Source of the DNA: Candidatus Anoxychlamydiales bacterium
GTDB taxonomy: Bacteria; Chlamydiota; Chlamydiia; Chlamydiales; SM23-39
NCBI GenBank assembly: GCA_011064905.1
Contig: JAAKFW010000045.1
Span: forward strand, 1-9,169
Direction of reading: 5' to 3'
Length of the DNA: 9,169 nucleotides
Position numbers and translations under genes: made by a program. Under the pieces are notes generated by a model. It was not told where the DNA came from. It was given only the letters and a program-made list of their open reading frames with translations, and did no database searches. This document shows, piece after piece, positions 1-7,233 of the stretch; position 1 is the first letter of the stretch; each line of letters starts with the position of its first letter.

Positions 1-1223
1 GATTTTTTAGGCCATATTTTCAATTTCTTCAGCTCATCTATAATCTTGTTAGGATCTAATAGATTTTTATTTATAGAGATTTTTATCGCTTCTTTTAAAA
101 GCTGACCCATCAAAATGCCAGGCTTAATATTGCAAAGTTTTAAATGATCAGATTTTACTATAGGGTCGTTATTTTTGATTCTATCTATGTAAGGTGTAAG
201 CTTTTTTTGTCTACTTTCATGAATATGAAGAAAATCTTTTCTAATTTCTGCTTTTATGTGAACTGCTAAAATATCAATAACTAAGTCAAAAAAATGATTA
301 GAATAAAAATGGCTCCAAGAAAAACCATCTACTTTGTTTTCATCTTTTATATAGCTTTTACCAAGGTCTAAAAAAGTTACAAATTCAATTTCTCTATTAG
401 AGAGTTTTAAATACCTACAAAGCTCTATTTTTTGCTCTAAATTAAATTCAGGAAATAACTCTAAAATAGAGACTATAACAGGAGCTCTGTGTGGAAAATC
501 ATCTACTAAAAAGAGTCTTTCTTTTACTTCATCTAAACTAAGTTTTTTAAGAGCGGGAAAAATATTTTGTAGAAGTGTATATTCAAAAAGCATGATTAAA
601 GCTTTTTTAAATCCCCGGTATTGACTCATTTTTGTGATTTCTTGAATGATTCTTTCTATAGCTACAGCCGGAAAAAGCTCATCTGCGTGAGCAATTATCG
701 CTCTTTTAGTCTCTTTTTCGATTTCAAAATTAAACCTTGCGCTCATTCTTATCGCTCTTATCATTCGAAGTCTATCTTCTTTAATTCTAGAGTGGGGATT
801 TCCGATGCAGCGAATTATTTTTTTATCTAAATCCTCTCTACCATTTACAAAATCTATGATCTCTTCTTTTATGGGATCATAAAACATGCCATTTATAGTA
901 AAATCTCTTCTTTGAGAATCTATTTCTGGGGAGGAAAACTCTATTTTAGATGGTCTTCTACCATCTTTGTATTCAACATCACGTCTAAATGTAGCAACTT
1001 CATATTGTTTATTTTTAATTATTACTAAAATTATTCCAAAAGCTTTTCCAATAGGAATGGTGTGAGAAAACAGAGATTCAACAACTTCAGGAGGAGCGCT
1101 TGTTGCTAGATCTATATCATCAGATGGGTGATTTAATAAAAAATCTCGAACCCAACCTCCTACAAAATAAGAAATGTATCCTTCCGTTACTAGGGTTTTG
1201 ACAATAAATTTTGCTTCTTGCAT
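1..1223 (-). CDS. pcnB: tRNA CCA-/poly(A) nucleotidyltransferase family protein (partial, C-terminus off the left edge)
   Basis: Class II nucleotidyltransferase that adds nucleotides to RNA 3' ends, either CCA to tRNA or poly(A) to RNA. The minus-strand frame from ATG 1223 stays open for 407 codons to the window edge, so only a short C-terminal tail should be missing. Seen in the translation: GGWVRD (residues 22-27); the catalytic pair D36-I-D38; the third carboxylate E75 in EVATFR; RRDFTING (105-112); and EDRLR (149-153) followed by RAIRMSARF, the base-selecting region of this superfamily. The rest is helical, as in the body and tail domains. The segment IGKAFG replaces both the HG of typical CCA enzymes and the FRL of gammaproteobacterial poly(A) polymerase, so specificity cannot be read from sequence. 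Chlamydiae carry more than one pcnB-like gene and the symbol is provisional. No clear Shine-Dalgarno precedes the ATG. The gene is divergent from mutL, with 73 bp between start codons. Confidence 0.9.
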   Translation of the reverse strand, partial: MQEAKFIVKTLVTEGYISYFVGGWVRDFLLNHPSDDIDLATSAPPEVVESLFSHTIPIGKAFGIILVIIKNKQYEVATFRRDVEYKDGRRPSKIEFSSPEIDSQRRDFTINGMFYDPIKEEIIDFVNGREDLDKKIIRCIGNPHSRIKEDRLRMIRAIRMSARFNFEIEKETKRAIIAHADELFPAVAIERIIQEITKMSQYRGFKKALIMLFEYTLLQNIFPALKKLSLDEVKERLFLVDDFPHRAPVIVSILELFPEFNLEQKIELCRYLKLSNREIEFVTFLDLGKSYIKDENKVDGFSWSHFYSNHFFDLVIDILAVHIKAEIRKDFLHIHESRQKKLTPYIDRIKNNDPIVKSDHLKLCNIKPGILMGQLLKEAIKISINKNLLDPNKIIDELKKLKIWPKK

Positions 1224-1260
1224 AAAAAATATCAAAGGTGGCTAAAGAAATAATTTTTTA

Positions 1261-1269
1261 TGTTATAAT
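1261..1269 (+). promoter_or_regulatory. Extended -10 promoter of mutL, overlapping a reverse-strand -10
   Basis: TGTTATAAT is a perfect extended -10 element (TG at 1261-1262, TATAAT at 1264-1269). No good -35 lies 16-18 bp upstream, as is common for extended -10 promoters. Transcription would begin near 1276, leaving about 20 nt of leader before the mutL ATG at 1297. The same bases read TATAAC on the minus strand (1267-1262), correctly placed to start the divergent nucleotidyltransferase gene with a leader of about 30 nt. The prediction is from sequence only. Confidence 0.55.
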
Positions 1270-1296
1270 CAATTTTTGCAAGAAAAAAAGGTCGAA

Positions 1297-3054
1297 ATGT
1301 CTAAAAGCATACAAATATTAGATGATAATTTAATTAATAAGATTGCAGCAGGAGAGGTGATAGAGTCTCCTGTTTCTGCTATCAAAGAGCTTGTTGAGAA
1401 TTCAATAGATGCTGATGCAAAAAATATAGTAATTGAAGTTAAAAAATCGGGTTTAGAGCTTATTAGAGTAGAAGATGATGGAATCGGCATGACAAATAAA
1501 GATGCTAAACTTTGTTTTAAAAGACACGCTACTTCAAAAATTAAAACTTTTGATGATTTAGCAGTAGTCGGCTCAATGGGTTTTAGAGGGGAAGCTCTAG
1601 CTTCTATTGCTTCTGTATCTAAAGTTGAGATAAAAACATCTATAGATAGCGTTGCTACGCATTTGAAATTGGATAGATCTAAAATTATTTTTGAAAAAGA
1701 GATAGCTAGAACAAAAGGCACTACAATAGATATAAAATCTCTATTTTTTAATGTGCCTGTTAGGAAAAAGTTTCAGAAAACTTTGAGTTATTTAAATTCA
1801 GAGATAGTAAAAGTTATAAATAATTTATCTCTTACAAGACCGGATATTGGTTTTAAACTGATTTTAAATTCAGATATAAAAATTTCAACAAAACCTCAAG
1901 ATATCGATAAGAAAACAGCTTTTAAAAACAGAATAAAAAATCTTTTAGCTAAAGATGTTATGAAAAATGCTATAGAGGTTGATTTTTCAGAAAATAATTT
2001 TGAAATTTTTGGGTTAATATCTGATCCAAACTTTTCTAAAAAAACAAAAACTCATCAATATTTAATAGTTAATAATAGAGCTATAAATAGCTCTATTATT
2101 TCTAAATTTATAAAAGAGGCATATTTTACTAGAATTCAAGAAAATGAATATCCTGTTTTTGCACTTCATATAAAAATACCTTTTCATTTTGTGGATGTAA
2201 ACGTTCATCCTCAAAAAAAGGAAATTAGAATTAGAGAGCTAATTTTCATAAAACAAGCAATTAAAAATGCTGTAGACAATGCTTTTGAAAATACATTTCA
2301 AAAAAATAAAATCAGTAGAGATAATAATTTTTTCTCAGCTGATTTTAACTTTACTAAGCCTGAGATAAAGAATGATAACTTTTCTTTTGAAAATATTAAA
2401 AAAGAAAACATTTTTCAAAACTTTGAAAAACAACTGATTTTCGAGAAATTTTATGATATCGAAAATTTAGATTTAGAATTTTTAAAAATAGATCACTTTC
2501 TTTTTATCGAAACTAAATTTCTGAGAGGTTTTTTAGATATTGAAGATGATGAAAAAATTGTAGTTTTTGACTTAAGCTCAATTTTTTTAACCTCTCTTTT
2601 TGAAAAGGTAAAAAATAAAGAAAAGCAATTAAAGCTCCAAACTCTTTTAGTTCCTATAAATGTTTCACTTAATGTTGCTGATATCTTATTTGTAGAAGAA
2701 AATCTAAAAGGCTTTTTAGATTTTGGATTTGATGTAAGGATAATTTCTAAAGATCAAATCTCAATTGATGCAACCTCTCAAATGCTTGAAAAAGAGAATA
2801 TAAAGGAGATGTTTTTTTTAATTTTAGAGGATTTAAAACATTTAAATTCTACTAGTTTGATGGATAAAACATATGAAAAAAAATTAGCAACTCAAATTTC
2901 TAAGATTGCAAAAACTAAAAGTTACACAGAAGAAGAAGCAATAAATCTTCTATCCTCCTTTATAAAAAATAAACATGCAAATGTAGATCCTCTGGGTCAA
3001 AGCATCTTTAAAAAATTAAATAAAAATGGTATTGAAAAGATTTTAAAGGGATAA
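1297..3054 (+). CDS. mutL: DNA mismatch repair protein MutL with degraded endonuclease motifs
   Basis: MutL links mismatch recognition by MutS to downstream excision. I chose ATG 1297 (585 aa) over the in-frame TTG at 1276 for three reasons: the protein then begins MSKSIQIL directly before the conserved INKIAAGEV; AAAGG (1287-1291) is spaced 5 nt from the ATG; and the promoter at 1261-1269 would start RNA at about 1276. The GHKL ATPase is intact: E31 and N35 in KELVEN, D60-x-G62-x-G64, GFRGEAL (95-101), and GTTIDIKSLFFNVPVRKKF. VNVHPQKKEIRI ends the second domain. A low-complexity Asn/Phe/Lys-rich linker follows. The C-terminal dimerisation domain is recognisable, but the endonuclease motifs are not: the DQHA position reads DLSS (425-428), AC(R/K) reads ATQ (531-533), and CPHGRP reads DPLGQS (564-569). 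The protein probably acts as an ATP-driven coordinator without nicking activity. It is the first gene of an operon with pepP. Confidence 0.96.
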   Translation: MSKSIQILDDNLINKIAAGEVIESPVSAIKELVENSIDADAKNIVIEVKKSGLELIRVEDDGIGMTNKDAKLCFKRHATSKIKTFDDLAVVGSMGFRGEALASIASVSKVEIKTSIDSVATHLKLDRSKIIFEKEIARTKGTTIDIKSLFFNVPVRKKFQKTLSYLNSEIVKVINNLSLTRPDIGFKLILNSDIKISTKPQDIDKKTAFKNRIKNLLAKDVMKNAIEVDFSENNFEIFGLISDPNFSKKTKTHQYLIVNNRAINSSIISKFIKEAYFTRIQENEYPVFALHIKIPFHFVDVNVHPQKKEIRIRELIFIKQAIKNAVDNAFENTFQKNKISRDNNFFSADFNFTKPEIKNDNFSFENIKKENIFQNFEKQLIFEKFYDIENLDLEFLKIDHFLFIETKFLRGFLDIEDDEKIVVFDLSSIFLTSLFEKVKNKEKQLKLQTLLVPINVSLNVADILFVEENLKGFLDFGFDVRIISKDQISIDATSQMLEKENIKEMFFLILEDLKHLNSTSLMDKTYEKKLATQISKIAKTKSYTEEEAINLLSSFIKNKHANVDPLGQSIFKKLNKNGIEKILKG

Positions 3055-3060
3055 GAAAAG

Positions 3061-4137
3061 ATGAATTATTCAAAAAGATTAAAAAATCTTCAAAATTATG
3101 TCTTAGAAAAAAATATAGATCTTTTAATACTGGACGATAGCATATCTTTGATCTATCTAACAGGGCTGCACCTCTCTTATGGCAAACTTTTTATTACAAA
3201 AGAGAAAACAAAACTTTTTGTAGATGGCAGATATTTGCAAATAGCTAAAGAAAGCTCTAGTTTAGATGTAGAACTTATTTGTGAAAAATCTCTTTTAAAT
3301 TTTATAGTTGAAAACAAATTAAAAAATATTGCTTTTGATAGCTCCAAGCTAAGCTATTGTAGCTATGAAAAGCTAAATGCTTTTTTAGAAAAAATAATAA
3401 CTAAATATGATTTAGATATTAAAGTTATCCCCTTAGTTAACCCTTTAAAGGAATTTAGAGTTATTAAGGATGTAGATGAAATTTTACTACTTAAAAAAGC
3501 TGCTAACTTAAATTGGAGAGGCTTTGAGCATGTGTGTCTGCTTTTAAAGCAAGGAATTACAGAAAAAGAAATTGTTTTTGAATACGAGATGTTTGTTAAA
3601 AAAAATGGAGCGGATAAACTCTCTTTTGATCCTATTGTAGCTTTTGGTAAAAATAGTGCTATGCCTCACCATAAAACATCTACAAAAAAACTAGAGTTAA
3701 ATGATCTTGTTTTAATGGATATAGGGGTTGAAATGCAAAATTACCACTCAGATATGACAAGAGTTATCTTTTTTGGCAGCCCTGATCCAAAATTAGAAAG
3801 AATTTATTCTATAACAAAAAAAGCGCACTCAGCAGCTCTAGCTCAATCCAAACCTGGTGTAAAATTAAAAGAATTAGATCTCGCCGCCAGAAAAGTATTG
3901 AAAGAAGAGGGGTGTGAAAAAGAATTTGTACATTCTCTAGGACACGGTGTCGGACTAGAGATCCATGAATTTCCAAGAATAAAATTCGATACAGAAGATC
4001 GGGATGTTATTTTGAAACCCGGCATGGTAATTACAATAGAGCCTGGTATTTACCTTCCAAATATAGGAGGAACTAGATACGAAGATACTATTTTAATTAC
4101 TCAAAGCGGATATGAAAATTTCTATAGCATTAACTAA
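3061..4137 (+). CDS. pepP: Xaa-Pro aminopeptidase-type metallopeptidase, family M24
   Basis: Cytosolic two-metal peptidase that removes an N-terminal residue ahead of proline. Length is 358 aa: an N-terminal creatinase/prolidase-like domain (about 1-130) and a C-terminal pita-bread domain. All five metal ligands are present: D220 and D231 (MDIG...SDMTR, eleven residues apart), H295 in the HSLGHGVG block, E327 in TIEPGIY and E341 in RYEDT. H204 (PHH) and H302 match the conserved active-site histidines. The ATG lies six bases after the mutL stop, with AAAGGG (3045-3050) as ribosome binding site inside the end of mutL, so the two are co-transcribed. mutL-pepP adjacency is also known in C. trachomatis (CT575/CT574). 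The length fits short bacterial PepQ/YpdF-like members better than the 440-residue E. coli PepP, so dipeptidase activity is possible. The 3' end overlaps the convergent gene by 8 bp. Confidence 0.93.
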   Translation: MNYSKRLKNLQNYVLEKNIDLLILDDSISLIYLTGLHLSYGKLFITKEKTKLFVDGRYLQIAKESSSLDVELICEKSLLNFIVENKLKNIAFDSSKLSYCSYEKLNAFLEKIITKYDLDIKVIPLVNPLKEFRVIKDVDEILLLKKAANLNWRGFEHVCLLLKQGITEKEIVFEYEMFVKKNGADKLSFDPIVAFGKNSAMPHHKTSTKKLELNDLVLMDIGVEMQNYHSDMTRVIFFGSPDPKLERIYSITKKAHSAALAQSKPGVKLKELDLAARKVLKEEGCEKEFVHSLGHGVGLEIHEFPRIKFDTEDRDVILKPGMVITIEPGIYLPNIGGTRYEDTILITQSGYENFYSIN

Positions 4138-5008
4138 CTGGAAGTTTGATTTTACATTTTATATCTGTGTTTTTATCAAACCCTACAAATGTTTTTTCAT
4201 TTGATCGATACATAGAGTTTGAAAAATCAAAGAGTTTTAGATCATTTTCATCAATAGGAAGATTGTTTTTTTGACAAATGCTTAAAACGTTTTGAAGAGT
4301 TAAATTTTTTGGAGGATACTCTATTTGCAATGCGGATATTTCCTTAGTGATTTTTTTATCAAAAAAAGTAATTAAGAACTCTTTAGAGGCATCTTTCATT
4401 GGGATTTGCTCTTTTGAATTTTCAACTTTCACAAAATCTAATATTGACGGGCAGCCAATCTTCTTTTCAAAATCATAAAATTTTGTGCCTTTGATAATTT
4501 TATAATAGATATTTTTTAAAGAACCATCTTTCAATATTAGCGTTTCAAAATTTAGATTTTGTTTTTTCTTAATTTGGTTCTCAAATGCTACTAAAATATT
4601 ATTTAAGATATCTTTTTCAAAGCCTTTTTCATAAAAGCTTTGATTTGAATATAGGGTCTTTATTAAAGATGCAATCAGATTATAGGTGTCTTTTTGCTTT
4701 TCTTTTTTATCTATAACTAGCTGAAATATATTTATTTTAGCATTTTCAATATGGATTTCTCTTGTTTTCTCTTTTTTGTCCTCAGATGGTTTTTCTCTAT
4801 CAGCTGTTGTTTTTTGTTTCGATTTAACACTCTCTTTTAGATTATCAAAACAATATCTTTCATATTCGTTTGTAGCTTTTCTAGAAGATTTCATATAACC
4901 CGAAAAACTTCTAGATACAAAACCATCAGATAAATGCTTTTTCGAAAGGGTATTTGTCGTTATCGCAAAGATCATCAAAATCCCGGCTATAAATGCTACA
5001 ATATTCAT
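4130..5008 (-). CDS. Membrane-anchored hypothetical protein of the T2SS-like locus
   Basis: I do not recognise a domain. The 292-residue protein has one hydrophobic N-terminal segment (about 3-19, VAFIAGILMIFAI) with no clear signal-peptidase site, so it is probably a single-pass inner-membrane anchor with the body outside the cytoplasm. Residues about 63-85 are a highly charged Lys/Glu linker (KSKQKTTADREK and following). The remainder is mixed helix and strand with scattered Cys. It is the last gene of a minus-strand set, 24 bp after pseudopilin B, with AAAGAAG as ribosome binding site then a run of eight T before ATG 5008. Its place behind two pseudopilin genes matches that of C. trachomatis CT566, and it may be that protein's counterpart; this is positional inference. 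By analogy it could be an accessory or minor component of the secretion pseudopilus. The stop codon lies inside the 3' end of pepP. Confidence 0.75.
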   Translation of the reverse strand: MNIVAFIAGILMIFAITTNTLSKKHLSDGFVSRSFSGYMKSSRKATNEYERYCFDNLKESVKSKQKTTADREKPSEDKKEKTREIHIENAKINIFQLVIDKKEKQKDTYNLIASLIKTLYSNQSFYEKGFEKDILNNILVAFENQIKKKQNLNFETLILKDGSLKNIYYKIIKGTKFYDFEKKIGCPSILDFVKVENSKEQIPMKDASKEFLITFFDKKITKEISALQIEYPPKNLTLQNVLSICQKNNLPIDENDLKLFDFSNSMYRSNEKTFVGFDKNTDIKCKIKLPVS

Positions 5009-5032
5009 AAAAAAAACTTCTTTAAATGCGCC

Positions 5033-5665
5033 TCAAATATTAACATGTCTAACTGGTAGAAAAAAAGCAAAATCTAAACTATACTCATTTTTAGTAATTT
5101 TTATTTTAATTGCAGAGGGAAGGATTTCTGCTTTTTTAGGCCAAAAATTAAACCAGCAAATATTTTTTAAACTCTTTTTCGACTTATATTTTTTTAACTT
5201 TGAATCGCTATTTGATAAAAATTTATACTTAATTCTCTTAACTCCTTTTAGTAGAGTTTCAGTTCTAGGGCCTTGGTTTTCATCTCTTGAATAAGTCTCA
5301 AGACATAATTCATTGATATCATTAACAAAAAGTTTAGCTTTTACAATTAGACTAAAATTAGGATCACTATCGATTTTATTATCATAGGTTATATATAAAA
5401 TTAGACCCTTGGAGTTTTGAGAGTTTTTTGTGAAAAATGGGCTCTTAGTTATAAAAGCACTTTGATAAACATTTGAAAAGACTTGAGTAAGCCTTACTTG
5501 AGCATGGTTGATTGCCAAAATTTTTGTTTTTTTCTCTTCAATGTTTTTCTCTAGATTCATGATTTTAGAAAAAAAACCAAATAAAAAAGTGATAATAATA
5601 GTTATCAAAAACAAAGATATTATTACTTCAAGCAATGTAAAGTTATTCTTTTTTATTAGGTTCAT
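5033..5665 (-). CDS. Type II secretion-like pseudopilin B (prepilin-type N-terminus)
   Basis: A 210-residue protein with a class III (prepilin) signal. A short basic leader MNLIKKNN precedes the conserved FTLLEV, with Glu at +5 (E13) and a hydrophobic helix of about 20 residues (IISLFLITIIITFLFGFF). The body is hydrophilic, as in minor pseudopilins of the GspI/J/K type. I prefer ATG 5665 to the in-frame TTG at 5692 because it gives an eight-residue leader of normal length; the ribosome binding site is weak either way. The residue before the cleavage site is Asn rather than the usual Gly. The protein would sit in the inner membrane and join a pseudopilus that pushes substrates through the outer-membrane secretin. 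It lies between pseudopilin A (50 bp upstream) and the membrane-anchored gene. Position suggests the CT567/CT568 group of Chlamydia; exact orthology is not resolved. Confidence 0.82.
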   Translation of the reverse strand: MNLIKKNNFTLLEVIISLFLITIIITFLFGFFSKIMNLEKNIEEKKTKILAINHAQVRLTQVFSNVYQSAFITKSPFFTKNSQNSKGLILYITYDNKIDSDPNFSLIVKAKLFVNDINELCLETYSRDENQGPRTETLLKGVKRIKYKFLSNSDSKLKKYKSKKSLKNICWFNFWPKKAEILPSAIKIKITKNEYSLDFAFFLPVRHVNI

Positions 5666-5715
5666 AGTTTTTTCAAAAGTTAAAAAAATCAATAAATTAT
5701 TTTTTAAAAAGGGCT

Positions 5716-6189
5716 CTATTTAGTTTTGCACAGCATTTTATATTCATATTCATATTCCATTTTTTGATCAGTAGGTCTTAAAAATATTCTAATGGTCAAA
5801 AGTTTATATTTTTCATTATCTTTGGTCTCTTTTTCTTTATTTTTCGAATAGATCTTATATGATCTAGCTATCTTTTTTTTGTTGAATGTTACTAATTCAT
5901 AGGGATCTAGAGTTTCATAAGGCGTGTCTTTTTTGCTACGGGCTAAATTTTTAGTATATTTGCTTTTGTCATTATAGATTTCAAGTTTCAAATCTAGAAA
6001 AGTTAGATCAGCTATTCTCTCACACTCTAGTTTTTCTAAAGATTTGATTTGAGATTTAAAAAAATAAATTGGATTTCTAATTAAAGGAACTATTAGAAGG
6101 GTGATTAAAGCAAAAGCTATAATAACCTCAATTAACAAAAATGATCTTTTGTTTTTATAGAAAAAAAATACTCGCTTATTTGACTTCAT
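5716..6189 (-). CDS. Type II secretion-like pseudopilin A (prepilin-type N-terminus)
   Basis: A 157-residue protein from ATG 6189. The longer in-frame start at 6261 would add 24 residues ahead of the leader and run into the divergent gene, so I reject it. A basic, Phe/Tyr-rich 16-residue leader (MKSNKRVFFFYKNKRS) precedes FLLIEV with Glu at +5 (E21), then a hydrophobic helix (IIAFALITLLIVPLI). The body is charged, with Lys/Glu-rich stretches and one Cys near the end (MLCKTK). The residue before the cleavage site is Ser rather than Gly. It is probably a minor pseudopilin of the chlamydial T2SS-like system (CT567/CT568 region). It appears to be the first gene of its set, because the sequence upstream is a divergent promoter region. 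In Chlamydia the upstream neighbour would be gspG; here it is an unrelated plus-strand gene. Confidence 0.78.
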   Translation of the reverse strand: MKSNKRVFFFYKNKRSFLLIEVIIAFALITLLIVPLIRNPIYFFKSQIKSLEKLECERIADLTFLDLKLEIYNDKSKYTKNLARSKKDTPYETLDPYELVTFNKKKIARSYKIYSKNKEKETKDNEKYKLLTIRIFLRPTDQKMEYEYEYKMLCKTK

Positions 6190-6208
6190 AATAAAAAAGT
6201 TATATAAT
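6180..6208 (+). promoter_or_regulatory. Sigma70-type promoter for the 322-residue helical protein
   Basis: TTGACT (6180-6185), a 17-bp spacer, then TATAAT (6203-6208). This is the best housekeeping promoter match in the window. RNA would begin near 6215, giving a leader of about 25 nt before ATG 6240, which supports that start. The -35 lies inside the first codons of the divergent pseudopilin A gene. The same -10 region reads TATAAC/TATATA on the minus strand (6206-6199), with TTGCTC 17 bp away (6229-6224), so it may also fire toward pseudopilin A, almost at its ATG. Confidence 0.55.
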
Positions 6209-6239
6209 TTTAAATAGTTTGTAGAGCAATTGAATAAGT

Positions 6240-7208
6240 ATGCAGTTTCAAACAAAAGCATTATATAATTTTCTAAGATTTACTTCATGCCATAATAAGT
6301 CATTGAAAGTAAAAAAATGGCAAATTGAAGATTTAAGAGTTTTAAAAGAAAACAAATTATTTGAAAGTCTTAAAAATCTAGGTTTTAATTTAAATAAAGA
6401 ATATTTTTTAAAATATGCTAATGAAGCAGATTCTCCGGAAGATCTAGTTGATCTTTTAGCTGCAGAGAAAGAAGGAGAATCTAAAGATCGAATCTATCTT
6501 GTTTTGTTTGAGCTATATCGCAGGTTTTTTTCAGAAAAAAGATGTATTTCAATTTTTGCAGATGAGTTAGATCATAGAATTTTTCTATATGATTCAGATG
6601 AGCTTTATAATGATGAGCTTTTACAAAATTCACTCGCTAATTTAAAAAATATTTTAGATTCTAATGTAGATTTTGGTGTAGATCAAAAAGAAGCTTTTAA
6701 AGGTTTATTACAATATTTAGCTCATGATTTAGAAAACTTTTTGTTTGATTATATCTCTGATCAAATCGATGCCAAAAATGAAGTTTATGCTTTAGAATTA
6801 ATAGATGGTTATTATCCATATATCTCTAAAACTCTCTGGTTTGATTTTTTAAAAGCAAAATTAAAAGCTTTAGATGATATCTCATCTTCTAATGAAATAA
6901 TTGAAAAGGTTCTCTCTAACTTAAAGCTAAAGCCAAATATCCATCTCCAGTTTAGGATACTCAAGTTTATGGTAGGCCTAGGGGACAGGAATCTCTTTAT
7001 GAAGACTTTTAAGCAGACAGCTGAGCATTTAAAAAAAGAGAATGAACTAAAAAGCATTTTAAATATTTTAGCAGACTTTTATATAAGGCTAGATAGAGAT
7101 GATTTAGAGAAAAAAATTCTAGATATTATTGATAAAAGATCAAAAATTAAAAGTGATCAATCTTTAAAAAAACAAGATATCAATGCAATTTTAAATATTT
7201 TAGCTTGA
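6240..7208 (+). CDS. Helical hypothetical protein, 322 aa
   Basis: I do not recognise this protein. It is soluble, with no signal peptide or membrane segment. It is acidic in the first two thirds and basic toward the end, and almost entirely helical by composition (Leu, Lys, Asp, Glu with heptad-like Leu spacing). Repeated helix-turn-helix-like units suggest a TPR- or HEAT-like scaffold, but no clear repeat consensus is seen. Notable stretches are SPEDLVDLLAAEKEG, RIYLVLFELYRRFFSEKR followed by ADELDHRIFLYD, and the phrase ILNILA, which occurs twice (around residue 278 and at the C-terminus). ATG 6240 fits a strong promoter at 6180-6208. An in-frame TTG at 6303 is the alternative if the -10 at 6264-6269 is used. 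It separates the T2SS-like genes from the phosphatase and is convergent with the latter (12 bp between stops). Confidence 0.7.
   Translation: MQFQTKALYNFLRFTSCHNKSLKVKKWQIEDLRVLKENKLFESLKNLGFNLNKEYFLKYANEADSPEDLVDLLAAEKEGESKDRIYLVLFELYRRFFSEKRCISIFADELDHRIFLYDSDELYNDELLQNSLANLKNILDSNVDFGVDQKEAFKGLLQYLAHDLENFLFDYISDQIDAKNEVYALELIDGYYPYISKTLWFDFLKAKLKALDDISSSNEIIEKVLSNLKLKPNIHLQFRILKFMVGLGDRNLFMKTFKQTAEHLKKENELKSILNILADFYIRLDRDDLEKKILDIIDKRSKIKSDQSLKKQDINAILNILA
6260..6269. promoter_or_regulatory. Perfectly palindromic -10 element, possible promoter for the pseudopilin set
   Basis: ATTATATAAT is its own reverse complement and holds TATAAT on both strands (6264-6269 plus, 6265-6260 minus). On the minus strand it would start RNA near 6253, about 64 nt ahead of ATG 6189 of pseudopilin A, a better leader than the one given by the element at 6199-6206. 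No good -35 is visible on either strand. TTATATAATTTT occurs twice, at 6200-6211 and 6261-6272. The element lies within the first codons of the plus-strand gene. Confidence 0.35.
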
Positions 7209-7214
7209 AAAGTC

Positions 7215-7233
7215 AAAACTTTAAGGTTTTTTT
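7215..7233. terminator. Weak hairpin between two convergent genes
   Basis: AAAAC (7215-7219) pairs with GTTTT (7226-7230), extended by one T-G pair around the loop TTAA, and is followed by TTT. It lies right after the stop of the 322-residue gene and covers the last codons of the phosphatase. The stem is short and mostly A-T, so at best it is a weak terminator for the plus-strand gene. Confidence 0.22.

Noticed and set aside
621..830. 69-codon plus-strand open frame
   Set aside because: It lies wholly antisense to the well-supported nucleotidyltransferase gene (GGWVRD, DID, RRDF motifs) and shows no protein-like features of its own.
1276..1296. TTG start for mutL adding seven residues
   Set aside because: It coincides with the predicted transcription start, lacks a ribosome binding site, and extends beyond the usual MutL N-terminus.
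1269..1721. 150-codon minus-strand open frame inside mutL
   Set aside because: It is antisense to the most conserved part of the MutL ATPase domain; its hydrophobic composition is what reading that region backwards gives.
3843..4025. 60-codon minus-strand open frame inside pepP
   Set aside because: It lies opposite the metal-binding region of the M24 peptidase, and has no ribosome binding site or recognisable features.
5508..5723. 71-codon plus-strand open frame over pseudopilin B
   Set aside because: It is antisense to the prepilin leader and helix; the hydrophobic run is a mirror of the real transmembrane segment.
6812..7057. 81-codon minus-strand open frame inside the 322-residue gene
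   Set aside because: It is a shadow of the plus-strand gene, which has a strong promoter and fills the whole interval.
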